A DNA stretch of 8,114 nt. Source: Ruminococcus sp. (GTDB taxonomy: Bacteria > Bacillota > Clostridia > Oscillospirales > Ruminococcaceae). Location: assembly GCA_003446315.1 (NCBI GenBank), contig DMBA01000271.1, forward strand, positions 1-8,114, given 5' to 3'. Position 1 is the stretch's first letter. Every line of letters starts with the position of its first letter. A program made the translations under genes and the position numbers. Positions 1-6,153 of the stretch are shown piece by piece. The notes under the pieces were generated by a model. That model was given only the letters and a program-made list of their open reading frames with translations. It was not told where the DNA came from and ran no database searches.

Positions 1-358
1 GCACGGATTTTGCTTTCGTGACCGTGCGTGCATAATGGACTGCAAGCTGCATCATTTCTCTGCCGATGCCCTGCCCGCGTCTGCTGCTGTCTGTCATGAC
101 AAATTTGAAAAAGCCGGTGTCGGTTTCCGGATGGATCGCATAGCAGAAAAAGCCGATCGCCTGCCCGTTTTCATCTGCTGCCACATACGGCATGTCACCG
201 TGTTCGACTGCCAGTGCATGCAGTTTTTTATGAAAGGCTTCCGGCTCCGGCGGATATGGCAGAAGATCGGCACACCAGAGCGCATGCGTCCGCGGATCCG
301 TGATCCATTTGGAGATCACCGGAAAATCCCATTCCGGCAGATAGGGTCTGATTCTCAT
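1..358 (-). CDS. GNAT-family N-acetyltransferase, C-terminus cut off by the window edge
   Basis: Translating the minus strand from the ATG at 358 gives 119 residues with no stop before the left edge (N-terminus MRIRPYLPEWDF). It reads as a Gcn5-related acetyltransferase, which moves an acetyl group from acetyl-CoA to an amine: residues 84-90 (FKFVMTD) form the expected strand and residues 93-99 (RRGQGIG) match the acetyl-CoA pyrophosphate-binding motif R-x-x-G-x-G. An aromatic, WITDPRTHALW-like N-terminal helix (about 18-28) is common in this family. About 30-60 residues are missing at the C-terminus. The start is supported by an AGGTG ribosome binding site 7 nt upstream. It lies 31 bp after the CotH-type gene and is probably co-transcribed with it. 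The substrate cannot be inferred; it may be a generic small-molecule or peptide acetyltransferase unrelated in function to its neighbours. Confidence 0.85.
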   Translation of the reverse strand, partial: MRIRPYLPEWDFPVISKWITDPRTHALWCADLLPYPPEPEAFHKKLHALAVEHGDMPYVAADENGQAIGFFCYAIHPETDTGFFKFVMTDSSRRGQGIGREMMQLAVHYARTVTKAKSV

Positions 359-389
359 TGTTTTCACCTGTTTTCATTGTCTGATCCGG

Positions 390-2042
390 TCAGTTGCTGC
401 CCCAGTAATCATTGAGGAATGCCGTGCGCTTTTCCAGCCAGTCAGCCAGATATTCCGCAGCCTGTTCCTGATCCTTACATTTCCGTGCAGAACGGGAAAG
501 CTCCTGATAAAAATCAGCGTTATTGCGGATATTATCCCATTTCTCATAGTTTCTGGCAAATGCATTCTGATAATCCTTTGTTTCTTGCAGGATCATATCA
601 TGTGCTTTGCGGAAAACACCGGATTCATATGCTTTTTTCCATGTTTCCCGGATCACATCCTGATACCAGTCCTCGTACATCAGGACAGCCAGCCACGGAT
701 TGATCGTTTCATAATTGCCTTTGTAGTCCGGCCCGCAGTCTACATCCGGGATCAGATTTGCGGCATAAAAGCCGGTGCCGTCTTCACAGCGCATCTTGTT
801 GCCCATCGCAGAATCAAAATCCCACGGCGCTTCAAACCGCAGTTTTTTGCTGCCGCCTTCGCCGAAATCCACATCCATATAAAAGCTCGACCAGTACAGA
901 TCTGCGTCACAGGTCAGCTCGCTGATGATGTACATATCTGCAAGCGACTGCACATCGACTGCCTGTTCCACGGCTTCCTGCGGCGAGATCGACGTATCTT
1001 CGCTGATCTCCGTGAAGGCATCGTTGAAGACCATCGCTTTGTTTTCGTAGGCTGCGGCATACATGATCTCATAAACATGATTCAAATAAGATGCGATGAA
1101 ATCATGCTGCTCCTGTGTGTTGATCTGACTTTTGATCGTGATGCCCACATCCCGTTTCGGATCGCTGCTGTTCTTCGGCAGACAGCTCATGGTTTTCTCA
1201 TTGCCGCCTTCGCCGTCAAACGGGGTCAGAGGTGCATTGTCTGCATATTCCACATGGAATTGGTGAAGCGGATCTTCATTATAATAATAGCCGTCAAATT
1301 CCATCAGATAGCCGATATTTGTGCCGGTATCTTCCGGCTGTACTTCTGTGATCGCAATGCGTTCCGGATTGACCTGCTGCTGTTCCGCAAGCAGATAAAC
1401 ACCCCAGTATTCCTGATTGACAAATACTTCCGCAAATTGTGCATCTGATGCGTAAAGACCGTCTGCACCGAGGATCTCACGCGCTATGGACAGCGCGGTG
1501 CGGTCACGCAGCAGGGAAGCATCTTTATATGCTGCAAGGAGCAGCCAGTTCCGGAAGGCTGCACCATCATGCATGCCAAGCAGATTCTGCTTTTCCGTGA
1601 ATTTGAGCCGCAGCGGTTTTTTCGGATAATTCGTTGTCCAGTTGCCGCGCACTTTGACCTCTGCTTCTGCATCGGCAAGCAGCAGATTCTGATCCGGGTC
1701 TGTGAGCGAGATCTTGCAGGTCTCGTAGTAGGGGGCAGGCGGCATCACATAACCGGGTGTCCATGTTGCGATCTGCTCTGCTACATGCGCTGCGACCGGT
1801 TTTGTGATGAAATCCATGACATTGCTTTCCTGCGATACCGTTTGAATGGAAAGGACAGGCAGCTCTTTATAATCGCTGAGATCCAGCGGCTTTGTTTCTG
1901 TTGATCCGGTATCCGCTGCCGATGTTTCTGTCGGAGCCGTCATGAAGGACATAACCGGTTCCTGTTCTGATGTGTTTTGTGTACATGCTGTCAGTGTGAC
2001 GAGCAGTGCTGTGATGCATAATGCGGCGTGACATTTTTTCAT
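390..2042 (-). CDS. CotH-family (spore coat protein H / CotH kinase-like) lipoprotein
   Basis: A 550-residue exported lipoprotein. Residues 1-20 are a type II signal peptide with lipobox L17-T-A-C20, followed by a Thr/Ser/Glu-rich linker to about residue 55. The rest shows the CotH domain signatures: VRGNWTTNYPKKPLRLKF (131-148), NWLLLAAYKDASLLRD (165-180), VFVNQEYWGVYLLAEQ (207-221), YLMEFDGYY (245-253) and FEAPWDFDSAMGN (403-415), the last being the family's most conserved metal-binding segment. Bacillus CotH is an atypical secreted protein kinase acting on coat proteins; in fibre-degrading ruminococci CotH modules also occur in cellulosomal proteins. No dockerin is present here, so membrane anchoring is by lipid. 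The ATG overlaps the radical SAM stop codon by 4 nt (ATGA) and has its own AAGGAG site 9 nt upstream (2052-2057), so translation is probably coupled. Kinase activity and target are inference. Confidence 0.9.
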   Translation of the reverse strand: MKKCHAALCITALLVTLTACTQNTSEQEPVMSFMTAPTETSAADTGSTETKPLDLSDYKELPVLSIQTVSQESNVMDFITKPVAAHVAEQIATWTPGYVMPPAPYYETCKISLTDPDQNLLLADAEAEVKVRGNWTTNYPKKPLRLKFTEKQNLLGMHDGAAFRNWLLLAAYKDASLLRDRTALSIAREILGADGLYASDAQFAEVFVNQEYWGVYLLAEQQQVNPERIAITEVQPEDTGTNIGYLMEFDGYYYNEDPLHQFHVEYADNAPLTPFDGEGGNEKTMSCLPKNSSDPKRDVGITIKSQINTQEQHDFIASYLNHVYEIMYAAAYENKAMVFNDAFTEISEDTSISPQEAVEQAVDVQSLADMYIISELTCDADLYWSSFYMDVDFGEGGSKKLRFEAPWDFDSAMGNKMRCEDGTGFYAANLIPDVDCGPDYKGNYETINPWLAVLMYEDWYQDVIRETWKKAYESGVFRKAHDMILQETKDYQNAFARNYEKWDNIRNNADFYQELSRSARKCKDQEQAAEYLADWLEKRTAFLNDYWGSN

Positions 2043-2974
2043 GATTCTGTTCTCCTTGTTTCTGGTATGGATTTCGTTGCTTCATAAAGGCAGCCTTGCT
2101 GCCAGCCGTTTTCTCCCATGCGCTGATTGATCGCGGCAATGATCTCATTTTTCTGCAAATTCCAGTCCGGTGCGGTGAGCTGATCCGGCGGACAATCGCC
2201 TGTGAGCCGGTGCACGATCATATCCGGTGCGATGTGGGTCAGCACATATGTGACTGCGCTGACATATTCCTGCATGGACATCGGGCGATAACTGCCGCTG
2301 CGATACATCTGCTCCAGAACCGTATCGTGCATGACGTAAACCGAATGGATCTTGATGCCCCACGGATGCAGCGAATTGATATACCGGACGGTATTTGCAA
2401 TGTCCTGCATATCTTCTCCCGGCAGCCCGATCATCATATGCAATACAAACGGGATATTGCGTGCACGGAGCAATGCAGCCGCTTCTGTGCACCGTTCCCG
2501 CAGATATCCGCGGTTGATGCGGCGGGCAGTCTCATCATTGGCAGTCTGAAGCCCAAGCTCTACCCAGACATCATATTTTGCCGTATAATCGTGCAGCAGA
2601 TCTGCGATCTCCGGCGTGATGCAATCGGGTCTTGTGCCGACTGCAAGTGCACGCATGCGTTCCTGCTGCATGGCTTCGTCATAGCGCTGTTTCAGGATCT
2701 CCACCGGCGCATATGTATTTGTGAAATTCTGGAAATATGCGATAAATCCGTCTGATTTCGGATTCCGCCGGATAAAACGTGCTGTTTGTTCCGCAACGGA
2801 CAGCGCACCCAGCCGGATATGCTCACCGGCACCGCGCTCCCCGCAGAAAATGCATCCGCCTGTGCCGCAGGTGCCGTCCCGGTTCGGGCAGGTGAATCCG
2901 CCGTCAATGCAGATCTTGGTCATTTTGCAGTGAAAATGTTCCCGCAGCCATCCGCTGTAATTCCGATAAAACAT
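2039..2974 (-). CDS. Radical SAM protein of the YhcC / TIGR01212 type
   Basis: A 311-residue cytosolic protein, close to the usual ~310 of the YhcC family. The iron-sulfur cluster cysteines are Cys29, Cys41 and Cys44 in CPNRDGTCGTGGCIFC, the atypical long-spaced arrangement of this family rather than classical CxxxCxxC. Other family stretches are YFQNFTNTYAP (80-90), GTRPDC (113-118), WVELGLQTANDETARRIN (137-154), HMMIGLPGED (179-188), GIKIHSVYVMHDT (206-218) and HRLTGDCP (255-262). The family is related to Elp3 in fold and widespread, but its reaction is not established; it has no SPASM domain, so it does not look like a peptide maturase. It is the first gene of the minus-strand unit with the CotH-type and GNAT genes. 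The ATG at 2974 follows a GGGAGAAGGG site with a 5-nt spacer, and a promoter lies at 3014-3042. Confidence 0.92.
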   Translation of the reverse strand: MFYRNYSGWLREHFHCKMTKICIDGGFTCPNRDGTCGTGGCIFCGERGAGEHIRLGALSVAEQTARFIRRNPKSDGFIAYFQNFTNTYAPVEILKQRYDEAMQQERMRALAVGTRPDCITPEIADLLHDYTAKYDVWVELGLQTANDETARRINRGYLRERCTEAAALLRARNIPFVLHMMIGLPGEDMQDIANTVRYINSLHPWGIKIHSVYVMHDTVLEQMYRSGSYRPMSMQEYVSAVTYVLTHIAPDMIVHRLTGDCPPDQLTAPDWNLQKNEIIAAINQRMGENGWQQGCLYEATKSIPETRRTES

Positions 2975-3013
2975 CGTTTCCCTTCTCCCGCTGTGTCTTT
3001 TTACTTGTGTCCT

Positions 3014-3042
3014 ATTATACCGTATATCGGCATAAAAAGCAA
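3014..3042 (-). promoter_or_regulatory. Sigma-A promoter of the radical SAM-CotH-GNAT unit
   Basis: Read on the minus strand there is a perfect -10 TATAAT at 3014-3019 and a partial -35 TTGCTT at 3037-3042, with a 17-bp spacer. Transcription would start near 3007, leaving a leader of about 30 nt before the ATG at 2974. The -35 box lies in the T-tract side of the upstream gene's terminator, so the two units are packed back to tail. Confidence 0.7.
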
Positions 3043-3077
3043 GTGGGCAGACTGCTTTTTTATCTGCCCACTTTTTT
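3034..3077 (-). terminator. Rho-independent terminator after the lipoprotein gene
   Basis: An 11-bp perfect stem pairs 3041-3051 (AAGTGGGCAGA) with 3063-3073 (TCTGCCCACTT) around an 11-nt T-rich loop. On the minus strand it follows the lipoprotein stop at 3085 by about 10 nt and is followed by GCTTTTT (3040-3034). On the plus strand it is followed by TTTTTT (3072-3077), so it could work in both directions, although no plus-strand gene precedes it. Confidence 0.85.
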
Positions 3078-3084
3078 GTATCGC

Positions 3085-3618
3085 TTATGAGATCTCGATG
3101 ATCGGTAAGTGAATGACCCCGTCATCATCCGTTGTGACGGGAACATCCGTGATGACCGGTTGGGGGGGATCCTGTTCCCGCGGTTCTGTGATGATATCAG
3201 CCGGCGCTTTTGCGCTGTCATCTGTCACCCAGCCATCCCGGGGAATATCGCCCGGATCCGATGTCTTTGCATGACCCGGTGTATCTGCCAGCTGCGGCGT
3301 ATCTGCATGCTGCGGCGTATCTGCTTGCTGCGGCGCATCGGTTTGCTGCTGCGGCGTGCGTGTGCGGTCAGCCGGCTGTGCTGTTGTGCCGCCGACTGTT
3401 GTGGTATGGGTGGTCTGCTGTTTGGATGCATCGGTTTTTGCATGCTGCTTTGCCGTATCGCCGGCACGGTCATCTCCGGCGGATTCGTCCGGTGATGCAG
3501 CGGTCGTTTCCGTTACGGTGCCGAGTGTTGCCGTGACAAAATTTGTTTCATTGCTTTTTTGTCCGCAGCCGGTGAGCAGCAAACCGGTCAGCAGCAGGCA
3601 GGGAAAGAATCGTTTCAT
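3085..3618 (-). CDS. Small Thr/Asp/Pro/Gln-rich lipoprotein of unknown function
   Basis: A 177-residue protein with a type II signal peptide: MKRFFP, a Leu-rich core, and lipobox L15-T-G-C18. The rest is low-complexity and hydrophilic, with no fold I recognise: a Thr/Ser/Asp-rich stretch (about 25-75), a six-residue tandem repeat of the form DTPQxA (about 92-115) and an acidic C-terminal tail ending in HLPIIEIS. It is probably an extended, lipid-anchored surface stalk or linker protein. I chose the ATG at 3618 because it overlaps the stop of the 38-residue ORF upstream as TAATG, indicating translational coupling; an in-frame TTG at 3627 would add three residues but sits directly on the GGCGG that would serve as ribosome binding site. 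It is the last gene of the LRR-peptide-lipoprotein unit and is followed by a terminator. A run of seven C on the coding strand lies at Pro151-Pro152. Confidence 0.85.
   Translation of the reverse strand: MKRFFPCLLLTGLLLTGCGQKSNETNFVTATLGTVTETTAASPDESAGDDRAGDTAKQHAKTDASKQQTTHTTTVGGTTAQPADRTRTPQQQTDAPQQADTPQHADTPQLADTPGHAKTSDPGDIPRDGWVTDDSAKAPADIITEPREQDPPQPVITDVPVTTDDDGVIHLPIIEIS
3273..3344 (-). repeat. 18-bp tandem repeat inside the lipoprotein gene
   Basis: About four imperfect copies of an 18-bp unit lie in tandem; the clearest are 3291-3308 and 3309-3326, which differ at one base, with degenerate copies at 3273-3290 and 3327-3344. Each unit encodes six residues (DTPQHA, DTPQLA, DTPGHA, DAPQQA). 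Copy-number change would keep the frame and only alter stalk length. Confidence 0.8.
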
Positions 3619-3734
3619 TATACCCAACCGCCTTTTACTGTGTCATCATCCACCGGCGGAGAGGTTGTGATGACATCTTCCGATTCGAATGCAATGATCT
3701 CCATTTGCGGTGCTTCATACTGCTGCTTGTTCAT
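3618..3734 (-). CDS. 38-residue small peptide gene, unknown function
   Basis: The minus strand from the ATG at 3734 encodes 38 residues, starting MNKQQYEAPQMEIIAFESED and ending DDTVKGGWV, then TAA. Evidence that it is translated: a near-perfect AAGGAGAT ribosome binding site (3741-3748) with a 6-nt spacer, placed between two genes of the same strand, and a TAATG overlap with the lipoprotein start. The pattern (short Lys-rich start, Y-x-x-P-x-M-E-I-I-x-F-E-x-E-D-V-I-T-T-S, then a variable Pro/Asp/Gly tail) resembles, from memory, short peptides often encoded in Clostridia genomes and left without a function. There is no signal peptide or membrane segment. The tail contains Lys34-Gly-Gly-Trp37. 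It could be a leader/core-type peptide precursor, a small regulatory protein, or mainly a coupling ORF for the lipoprotein. Function is not known. Confidence 0.75.
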   Translation of the reverse strand: MNKQQYEAPQMEIIAFESEDVITTSPPVDDDTVKGGWV

Positions 3735-3740
3735 ATGCTG

Positions 3741-3748
3741 ATCTCCTT
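3741..3748 (-). promoter_or_regulatory. Strong ribosome binding site of the 38-residue ORF
   Basis: AAGGAGAT on the minus strand, 6 nt before the ATG at 3734 and directly abutting the TGA of the LRR gene at 3749. It is the best argument that the small ORF is real and translated independently of the LRR gene. Confidence 0.8.
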
Positions 3749-5893
3749 TCAGGCGCTGGGGGCAATCAATTCATGTGCTTCCGTATAATAAACAAATAAT
3801 GCTTTTGCAAGCGAAGAAATCTTCGGATTCGGGCTGTTGACCTGTGCTGCGATCCACTGCATTTCACTGATATGTGTGATGTAATTGCCGTCCACATAAA
3901 GTGCATCATTGGGGGAATTCAGAAAATCATAGCTGTCGCCGCCCCATTTGAGCAGGATATAATCGCCGGATCTGACATAGTAATAATACATATCCGTTCC
4001 GCCGTACAGACGGGGGATCTTGAAATGCTCCTTGAATTCCGTTTCAGACATATCACCCTTGAATGCGAGCAGCAGATATGCCTGCTCCTGAAGCGTCAGG
4101 TTCATGCCGTAATATTCAAGACCGAGGTTTGCTGCTGCTCCTTCCAGTGCACTGCGGTTGAACGGCATGCCGATGCCTTCCATATTGAATGTCCGGTCGG
4201 CATAATCCGTGCGGTCGGCGGGATCAAGCAGACTGTTTGCAAGATGATCTGTATTGTAATCCTGTGCGATCTGCACGGCAGAACCGAAATTCAGCATCGC
4301 TTTGATGACATCCTGATATTTTGCATATTCCGGATCATCCAAAACGGCTTTTGCATATTCCGCAAAGGTGATCTCTTTGGTCAGGATCGTGGTTTCCGGC
4401 AGACCGGTGTGCGGCTCGATATCCTGATAATCCTGATATGTGATCCGGATGGTGTGCGGTGTCATCATATCCTTGGCGCTGACACTGAAACCTGTTCTGC
4501 CTACAAATGTGGGTTCGCTCGGATCATCACCTTCATCGTCCGGATCATACGGAGAAAGCTCGTCGATCGGGATCTCCCTTTCATCCAGATAGAAACGATA
4601 CCGTTCATTATCCGGGAACTCGGCTTTGATCTCCGCAGAAAATCTGCCGGAACTGAATGTGTATGCTTCCATATAAACGGACGGGACGGAAACCACGATC
4701 GGATACATATATGCATCTGAGCGTACTTCGTATGCAAAGCCGCCGGATTCTGTCGGCATCACGGGCAGAAGCTCGCCGGTATACGAACGGTTCAGATAGT
4801 CATAATTGAGCTGTTCGGAGCAGCACACATCTGCCAGATAACCGTGTGAAGTGCTGCTGACTGTCAGTGTCTCATCGCTCTTTGCATAGACATAGATCTC
4901 GTGATTTGCGTTTGTGGTGTTATCGACAAAAAGTGCCGTATCATCAAATGCAAGCTGATCTCCATAGACCTGATTCGGATAATAATCGCTGCCGTCATCA
5001 CAGATCACGGTGATCTTATTGTACGGAGCAGTCGGCATATTGCCGATCATTCTGACAGTGGCAAACGTCTGCTTCGGAATGTAAATCGCTTCCAGTGCAT
5101 TGCAGCCGTCAAATGATTCCGAATTGCAGTAGATGTTTGCATTATCCGTAATAACGGCTGAAAGTGCCGCACAGTCTGTAAATGCATTGTGCTCAATTAA
5201 ATCGACGGAATGCGGCAGAAGAACGCTTTCAGCGGCAGAGCCGGAAAAAGCATATTCTGCAATGATCCGTGTCTGATCTTCGATCAATACCTGCTTTTCC
5301 GCAGAAGGGAACCGGATCAGCGCTTTTTCCGGATAATCATCTTCCGGATAATCGAGGATCCGATACAATGCGCCGTCATAGGATCTGTAATCCTGGTTTC
5401 CCCATGCGACCTGAATGGATTTCAGGGAAGGCAGCGATACTGCAAACGGCGTTGCAATTAATGCTACGGTCGTCGGAATGGAGATCGTTTCAAGCGATGC
5501 GCAGTTGCTGAATACATGCTTATCAATCTGCTGGATGCCTTCTTCAATGACAACAGATTTGATTCTGGGATCACCGGAAAATGCACTGTCGCCGATCGCG
5601 CCCGTTCCGGAGATGCGCAGTTCGCCCGTTTGGGGATCGAGCGTTGCTGTGGCATTGTCGGAATACCACTCCGGATTCATAAAAGCAGAATGCGGTGTGT
5701 CCGGATCTCCTGTCGCCGGCGGGCTATAGAATCCGCAGGGAAAAGAGATCAGCTCCATATCTTCGGCAAATGCTGTCAGCGCCGGTGATTTGACAGATGC
5801 AGATTGTGTCGTGACTGCAAACGCGCCGGCTGTCAGGGTCAGTGCAAGGCAGGCTGCGGCTGTTTTATGCAGCAGATGAGATGACAAATGCAT
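3749..5893 (-). CDS. Secreted BspA-type leucine-rich-repeat protein
   Basis: A 714-residue exported protein. Residues 1-43 form a signal peptide, probably cut after AFA (41-43). Residues 98-275 carry BspA/LRR_5-type repeats, for example IKSVVIEEGIQQIDKHVFSN (111-130), CASLETISIP (131-140) and IIAEYAFSG (210-218). Residues 290-505 are a beta-rich region of unknown type with an acidic Pro/Asp linker at 448-460. Residues 508-710 contain AEYAKAVLDDPEYAKY, IKAMLNFGSAVQIAQDYNTD (530-549) and SSLAKALFVYYTEA, a pattern I recall from the C-terminal domain of many ruminococcal extracellular proteins. There is no dockerin, sortase signal or transmembrane anchor. BspA-type repeats usually mediate binding to host or polymer surfaces. 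The ATG has a TAGGAGGT site 7 nt upstream, and a near-consensus promoter lies at 5951-5979. It heads the unit with the 38-residue ORF and the lipoprotein. The ligand is unknown. Confidence 0.9.
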   Translation of the reverse strand: MHLSSHLLHKTAAACLALTLTAGAFAVTTQSASVKSPALTAFAEDMELISFPCGFYSPPATGDPDTPHSAFMNPEWYSDNATATLDPQTGELRISGTGAIGDSAFSGDPRIKSVVIEEGIQQIDKHVFSNCASLETISIPTTVALIATPFAVSLPSLKSIQVAWGNQDYRSYDGALYRILDYPEDDYPEKALIRFPSAEKQVLIEDQTRIIAEYAFSGSAAESVLLPHSVDLIEHNAFTDCAALSAVITDNANIYCNSESFDGCNALEAIYIPKQTFATVRMIGNMPTAPYNKITVICDDGSDYYPNQVYGDQLAFDDTALFVDNTTNANHEIYVYAKSDETLTVSSTSHGYLADVCCSEQLNYDYLNRSYTGELLPVMPTESGGFAYEVRSDAYMYPIVVSVPSVYMEAYTFSSGRFSAEIKAEFPDNERYRFYLDEREIPIDELSPYDPDDEGDDPSEPTFVGRTGFSVSAKDMMTPHTIRITYQDYQDIEPHTGLPETTILTKEITFAEYAKAVLDDPEYAKYQDVIKAMLNFGSAVQIAQDYNTDHLANSLLDPADRTDYADRTFNMEGIGMPFNRSALEGAAANLGLEYYGMNLTLQEQAYLLLAFKGDMSETEFKEHFKIPRLYGGTDMYYYYVRSGDYILLKWGGDSYDFLNSPNDALYVDGNYITHISEMQWIAAQVNSPNPKISSLAKALFVYYTEAHELIAPSA

Positions 5894-5950
5894 AGCAGAT
5901 ACCTCCTAAATATTGTGGATTCAGCTTCAAACGGTAAAAACTGTAAAATT

Positions 5951-5979
5951 ATTATACCATGAATTATACACCCTGTCAA
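5951..5979 (-). promoter_or_regulatory. Consensus sigma-A promoter of the LRR-peptide-lipoprotein unit
   Basis: On the minus strand TTGACA (5974-5979) and TATAAT (5951-5956) are both perfect and separated by 17 bp, with an extended -10 TG at 5959-5958. Transcription would start near 5944 with a leader of about 50 nt. With every consensus element matched, this should be a strong promoter unless it is repressed. Confidence 0.85.
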
Positions 5980-5992
5980 GGACTATTTGCAG

Positions 5993-6003
5993 CCGGAATC
6001 CGG
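5993..6003. promoter_or_regulatory. Possible operator dyad between the divergent promoters
   Basis: An 11-bp dyad CCGGA-A-TCCGG lies about 13 bp upstream of the LRR -35 box and about 40 bp upstream of the esterase -35 box. In addition the 9-mer CGGTAAAAA occurs at 5932-5940 and again at 6001-6009. Either could be a regulator site shared by both promoters, but short dyads arise by chance and no regulator gene is nearby. Confidence 0.2.
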
Positions 6004-6043
6004 TAAAAAGTGCGGAAAAGTCATGAGAAATGATAAATTGTTA

Positions 6044-6072
6044 TTGCATCGGAGAAATGCTTGTGCTATAAT
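6044..6072 (+). promoter_or_regulatory. Extended -10 sigma-A promoter of the pectin methylesterase gene
   Basis: TTGCAT (6044-6049), a 17-bp spacer and a perfect TATAAT (6067-6072) preceded by TG-C (6064-6066, extended -10). The start of transcription is expected near 6079, giving a leader of about 75 nt before the ATG at 6154. The promoter overlaps the upstream in-frame TTG at 6061, which therefore cannot be the normal start codon. Confidence 0.8.
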
Positions 6073-6085
6073 GAAGGAAAATACT

Positions 6086-6118
6086 GCATCTGCCGCATAA
6101 AACGGCATCTCTTGATGC
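6086..6118 (+). promoter_or_regulatory. Foldable segment in the esterase 5' leader
   Basis: TGCCG (6091-6095) can pair with CGGCA (6103-6107) over a 7-nt loop, and GCATC (6086-6090) with GATGC (6114-6118), leaving a six-base bulge on one side. A smaller hairpin CTGC-AAT-GCAG follows at 6126-6136, just before the ribosome binding site. I recognise no known riboswitch; it may only affect mRNA stability or ribosome access. Confidence 0.25.
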
Positions 6119-6153
6119 TTGCCGGCTGCAATGCAGAAAAAGGGGGAAATCAT

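Noticed and set aside
585..1448. Plus-strand frame of 287 codons opposite the CotH-type gene, and similar ones at 2096-2755 and 3872-4720
   Set aside because: All are antisense to well-supported genes, with shadow-type composition (runs of Ile, Arg, Cys, His) and no promoter or ribosome binding site.
3273..3344. Tandem repeats as a CRISPR array
   Set aside because: Units are 18 bp, directly adjacent without spacers, and encode in-frame DTPQxA repeats of a lipoprotein.
2039..3734. Radical SAM protein as maturase of the 38-residue peptide (modified-peptide cluster, KGGW crosslink as in streptide)
   Set aside because: The radical SAM protein belongs to the YhcC/TIGR01212 family, lacks a SPASM or peptide-recognition domain, and is in a separate transcription unit. 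Known Lys-Trp crosslinks have a different spacing. Not supported, only a reason to study the peptide.
390..5893. Dockerin or cohesin modules in the CotH-type and LRR proteins
   Set aside because: Neither protein has the paired D-x-D/N-x-N/D-G calcium loops seen in the esterase; the acidic stretch at residues 448-460 of the LRR protein is a linker without the dockerin spacing.
6061..6153. N-terminal extension of the esterase from a TTG at 6061
   Set aside because: The extension overlaps the -10 box at 6067-6072, so the TTG would lie before the transcription start; the ATG at 6154 has a good ribosome binding site and begins a normal signal peptide.
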